The position numbers were made by a program, and so were the translations under genes. Source: Sipunculus nudus (lineage: Eukaryota > Annelida > Sipuncula > Golfingiida > Sipunculidae). Taken from it: a stretch of DNA of 64,000 nt. Location: positions 60,298,618-60,362,617 of the forward strand of contig CM049317.1 of NCBI GenBank assembly GCA_026874595.1, given 5' to 3'. Below, piece by piece: positions 50,001-64,000 of the stretch (position 1 is the stretch's first letter; each line of letters begins with the position of its first letter). The notes beneath the pieces were generated by a model. That model was not told the origin of the DNA. It saw only the letters and a program-made list of their open reading frames with translations, and did no database searches.

Positions 50001-50779
50001 GCTTTCAGAGAACTTGATTCCTCAAGCCGCTCTGGTGTATATTTCATGAAAAATGAACAAAGCAACTTAATCAAATGATAACACTTGCAAGCTTGTTGAT
50101 TATTCATGAAATAGATGCCAGGGTGGCTCGGTTAATCAAGAACTCTGACAGTGTAGCCTTTACCATCATAGGTTTAATGACATGAAGATGTTTAAAGGAT
50201 GAATGCAGAGAAAAAATTTGGCAAGTACTGCCTCACAAACATGTTAACTGTGACCTCATTTCACTTGTCTAAGACATCTTTTATGTCTCGGTTGAATGTT
50301 AACTTGCAGTAGATATCTACAGTGTAAGTTTAAAGATCTACAAAGACTGCAGACAACCAGTCACACTTTGTAGAGAAACAAAAAACAATTTCTTGCTAAG
50401 TATTTTTCAATGTCAGAAAACATCAGAATACAGGTTTGGTTATTTCCTGCGTTTTTTCCATGTAACAACAGAAAAGAACTTCTCCACTAATATATGTTCT
50501 ATTATTTATCACCATTATAATAACTGAATAACACAGTATATAGAACACTTCTCTAAAGGCTATAGATCATTATAGTAGGCATAACTTCAATGGAAAATCG
50601 TTACAATGTTGTAGTTAATACAAAGTTAAGATTCTTTACATTTTACTCTCCATGTAGCCAGATTTGGTGCTGTGGTTAGTACTTGGTTATACTGGTCCTT
50701 GTATATTTATATTATAGTACTTGATTTATGGTATCTATAGTCTTTCAACAATACAGGTGGAGTATTCATATTTACATAA

Positions 50780-51600
50780 CTTAAGGTCACAACTCAAGTA
50801 TGATCACAATTTGGGTGACACCTTGCCAACACATGGGATGACCTCATTTGGTATGACATGTCACACTGCCACCTGATACCCTGCAATGTCACAATATAAC
50901 TATTATTTAAAGTTGACCTTGTTTATAATGATGTTAACTCAGATGACAAATAGTGTATCATCATGTTCACATATTCTAGCAGAGCAGGATGTCATAGAGG
51001 ATGATATGAATATCTGATAATCATATCACAAAACCATACCATTTAGTGTGACATCAATTATGACATCAAGTGTGATATATTATAAAATGGCAATCTGAGG
51101 ATACACAACGTCATAGGTTTGGAGTTCATGTCATACTCGGGAGTAATATTATCACAGTATGCTATCATTTGGGACTATATACCAATACAGGATGTTACTA
51201 AGGTAGACAAACAGTGTCTTCACAAGTGACACAATAATATGATGACCTGACATCAATTAAGACAAACAGTGTCATCACAAGTGACACAAAAGTATGATGA
51301 CATGACATCAATTAGGCTCTCTGGACTAACATGACATCATTTGGTTGATGCATAAAGTATGTTATCAAATGAGTGACATAATAAAATATGACATCATTCA
51401 GACTGCCTTGATATGTATGGCATCATCTGAGTGATTGAACAAGTATGTTTCCAAATGAGTGACAATAATATGACAAGAATCATAATTCTTAATGGACATG
51501 CCAATTTGGATAAATCCTGCGTCATGTCATTTGAGTGACAGTATACAGTATGACATCATTTCAGGTGATATACTAAAGCAACAATTACATAACAACCTCT
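50780..51600. repeat. Degenerate repeat tract rich in TGACATCA
   Basis: TGACATCA occurs at 51049, 51061, 51248, 51303, 51332, 51389 and 51551. Looser relatives (ATGATGACAT, GAGTGACA, TATGACATC) fill the tract. It looks like a decayed short tandem repeat. It lies about 0.9 kb beyond the SPOP stop, outside the coding region. Confidence 0.6.
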
Positions 51601-52091
51601 GGCAAGGACCCTACTTTCACTGGTACCATAATTTTCAAACAATCGGAAATCTGATATAAGCAAATTAATATTATCCAGGAATACTGTAGAAGGCTAGGGT
51701 TTCTGTTGGAAGAGTGCAAAGTGCCCCTCTGTAGAAACCTAGGTAAATTTGGCTAATTTTGCTTTGGATTTCTTATATTCTGACCATCCAAGGTCATTCC
51801 TTGGTGGCTACATCCCACACAATGTTCATTATTTCATAATGAATAGAAATACAGTACTCTGCTCAAAAGTTTGATATTTATACTGAACTAAACCCAGATA
51901 GCAGACCATTTTTCCCAATTAATAAACAAGATTTAATTTAATTATTTAATGATTCTTTAGTAATTGTTAATTTGTGTGAGAACACAATATATATTTAGAA
52001 AAATATGCTTCATATTCATTGTTCATAGGACTACACTGTCACTGTAATTAAGCACAGCATATCAAAATGTCAAAATAATAACACTGTATAA

Positions 52092-52097
52092 TTTATT
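52092..52097 (-). promoter_or_regulatory. Candidate poly(A) signal of SPOP
   Basis: AATAAA on the minus strand about 410 bases past the SPOP stop. If used, the (TA)n tract at 52101-52177 would lie in the SPOP 3' UTR just before the signal. Confidence 0.35.

Positions 52098-52100
<3 letters not shown>

Positions 52101-52177
<77 letters not shown>
52101..52177. repeat. (TA)n microsatellite
   Basis: About 38 TA units about 330 bp downstream of the SPOP stop codon, probably inside its 3' UTR. Confidence 0.95.
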
Positions 52178-52179
<2 letters not shown>

Positions 52180-52503
52180 TATTTCTGTAATGAACTGTGT
52201 GTGAGCAGTGTCTCCAAATAAATATATACTTTGATGATAAAACATCCGGCTGTTTTGTTACAGTGATGATTGTTTGCGAACCCTGAAGCCGCCAGTCCAC
52301 ATCGTCAGATCACTATCTTTATACTCAGTAGAGTTTGAACGGGTACCGGAACAGATAAGTTCCAATAAACCATAACAATTGAAAATAACTTAAATAAAAA
52401 CCTCTACTCAATGTCCAAATCACTGACTGTCCAAACTGTCTTGATGCCCTCTGACCCTTTCTTGACTACACTTATGAGTGTGACTTGAGTCACAAATGAC
52501 ATT

Positions 52504-63740
<11,237 letters not shown>

Positions 63741-64000
63741 GTTTGACAACAGGTGCTCTCTGACTGTTATTTTAGGTGTGGCTCACCAGAGCTTCAAGTT
63801 GTTCTACTAATGTATTCCTACAAGACAAACATAAACTGACAAACCAAAAAGAAAACAGACAAAGATACAAACATACTCATAAAAGAAACATTTGTTAATG
63901 TATTTTCACCTAATGTTTTGGTTTTGCTAAACAGAAACAAACAAAATCTCCACAAAAATATCACAAACTGATCTGTTTTGACCTAAAATTTTCATAATAA
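63741..64000 (-). other. SPOP 5' leader or upstream intron
   Basis: Sequence directly before the SPOP start codon on the minus strand. It should contain 5' UTR and perhaps a leader-exon acceptor or the promoter, but I find no clear splice site or promoter motif that decides between these. Confidence 0.4.

Larger units (their letters stand above)
38324..52503. other. Intergenic region between the converging METAP1D and SPOP genes
   Basis: About 14 kb without a convincing gene. Listed separately are a 213-bp MITE, a family B element cluster (41554-45418), a 54-bp minisatellite, a TGACATCA-rich tract and simple repeats. The stretches 38630-40140, 45420-46380 and 47060-50780 hold only short unremarkable open frames and I recognise nothing in them. 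Confidence 0.7.

Overview
This window is nuclear DNA from an animal. Four protein genes can be followed exon by exon with GT-AG introns. It is AT-rich, has introns of 0.1 to 5 kb, and is crowded with (AT)n tracts, short inverted-repeat transposons, tRNA-derived SINEs and tandem arrays. The proteins are bilaterian. The repeat style, with hairpin-headed elements carrying GTCCGTCCGTC stretches, is what I associate with bivalve molluscs. That assignment is inference from memory of repeat style, not proof.

Layout. (1) 934-9617, plus strand: the 3' part of a glycoside hydrolase family 65 gene of the PGGHG/ATHL1 type (protein-glucosylgalactosylhydroxylysine glucosidase), six exons; its N-terminal exons lie left of the window. 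(2) 17029-21802, minus strand: a complete canopy (CNPY, saposin-like ER chaperone) gene, six coding exons, ending in the ER retrieval signal RDEL, with an upstream non-coding exon implied. (3) 24600-27515: about 51 copies of a 57-bp satellite. (4) 31525-38323, plus strand: mitochondrial methionine aminopeptidase 1D, five coding exons. (5) 52504-63740, minus strand: a complete SPOP gene (MATH-BTB adaptor of cullin-3 ubiquitin ligase), nine coding exons, 374 residues. The genes alternate in orientation: PGGHG and CNPY converge, CNPY and METAP1D diverge, METAP1D and SPOP converge. I see no functional linkage between them; it reads as ordinary animal gene order.

Between and inside the genes most of the sequence is repeats. 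At least six families of non-autonomous elements share one plan: short inverted ends, a GTCCGTC-like stretch close to one end, and internal tandem units. Three otherwise dissimilar families also carry the perfect 12-bp palindrome GGTGGCGCCACC, nine exact copies in 64 kb. This is the most unexpected signal in the window. Two 589-bp MITEs sit in one METAP1D intron, one of them with a perfect 8-bp hAT-type target duplication.

The protein-level surprise is in the GH65 gene: glutamine replaces glutamate at two strongly conserved positions, including the one I align to the catalytic proton donor. The encoded enzyme may be inactive or altered. No CRISPR array, bacterial operon, rRNA gene or intact tRNA gene is present, and I recognise no autonomous transposase or reverse transcriptase.
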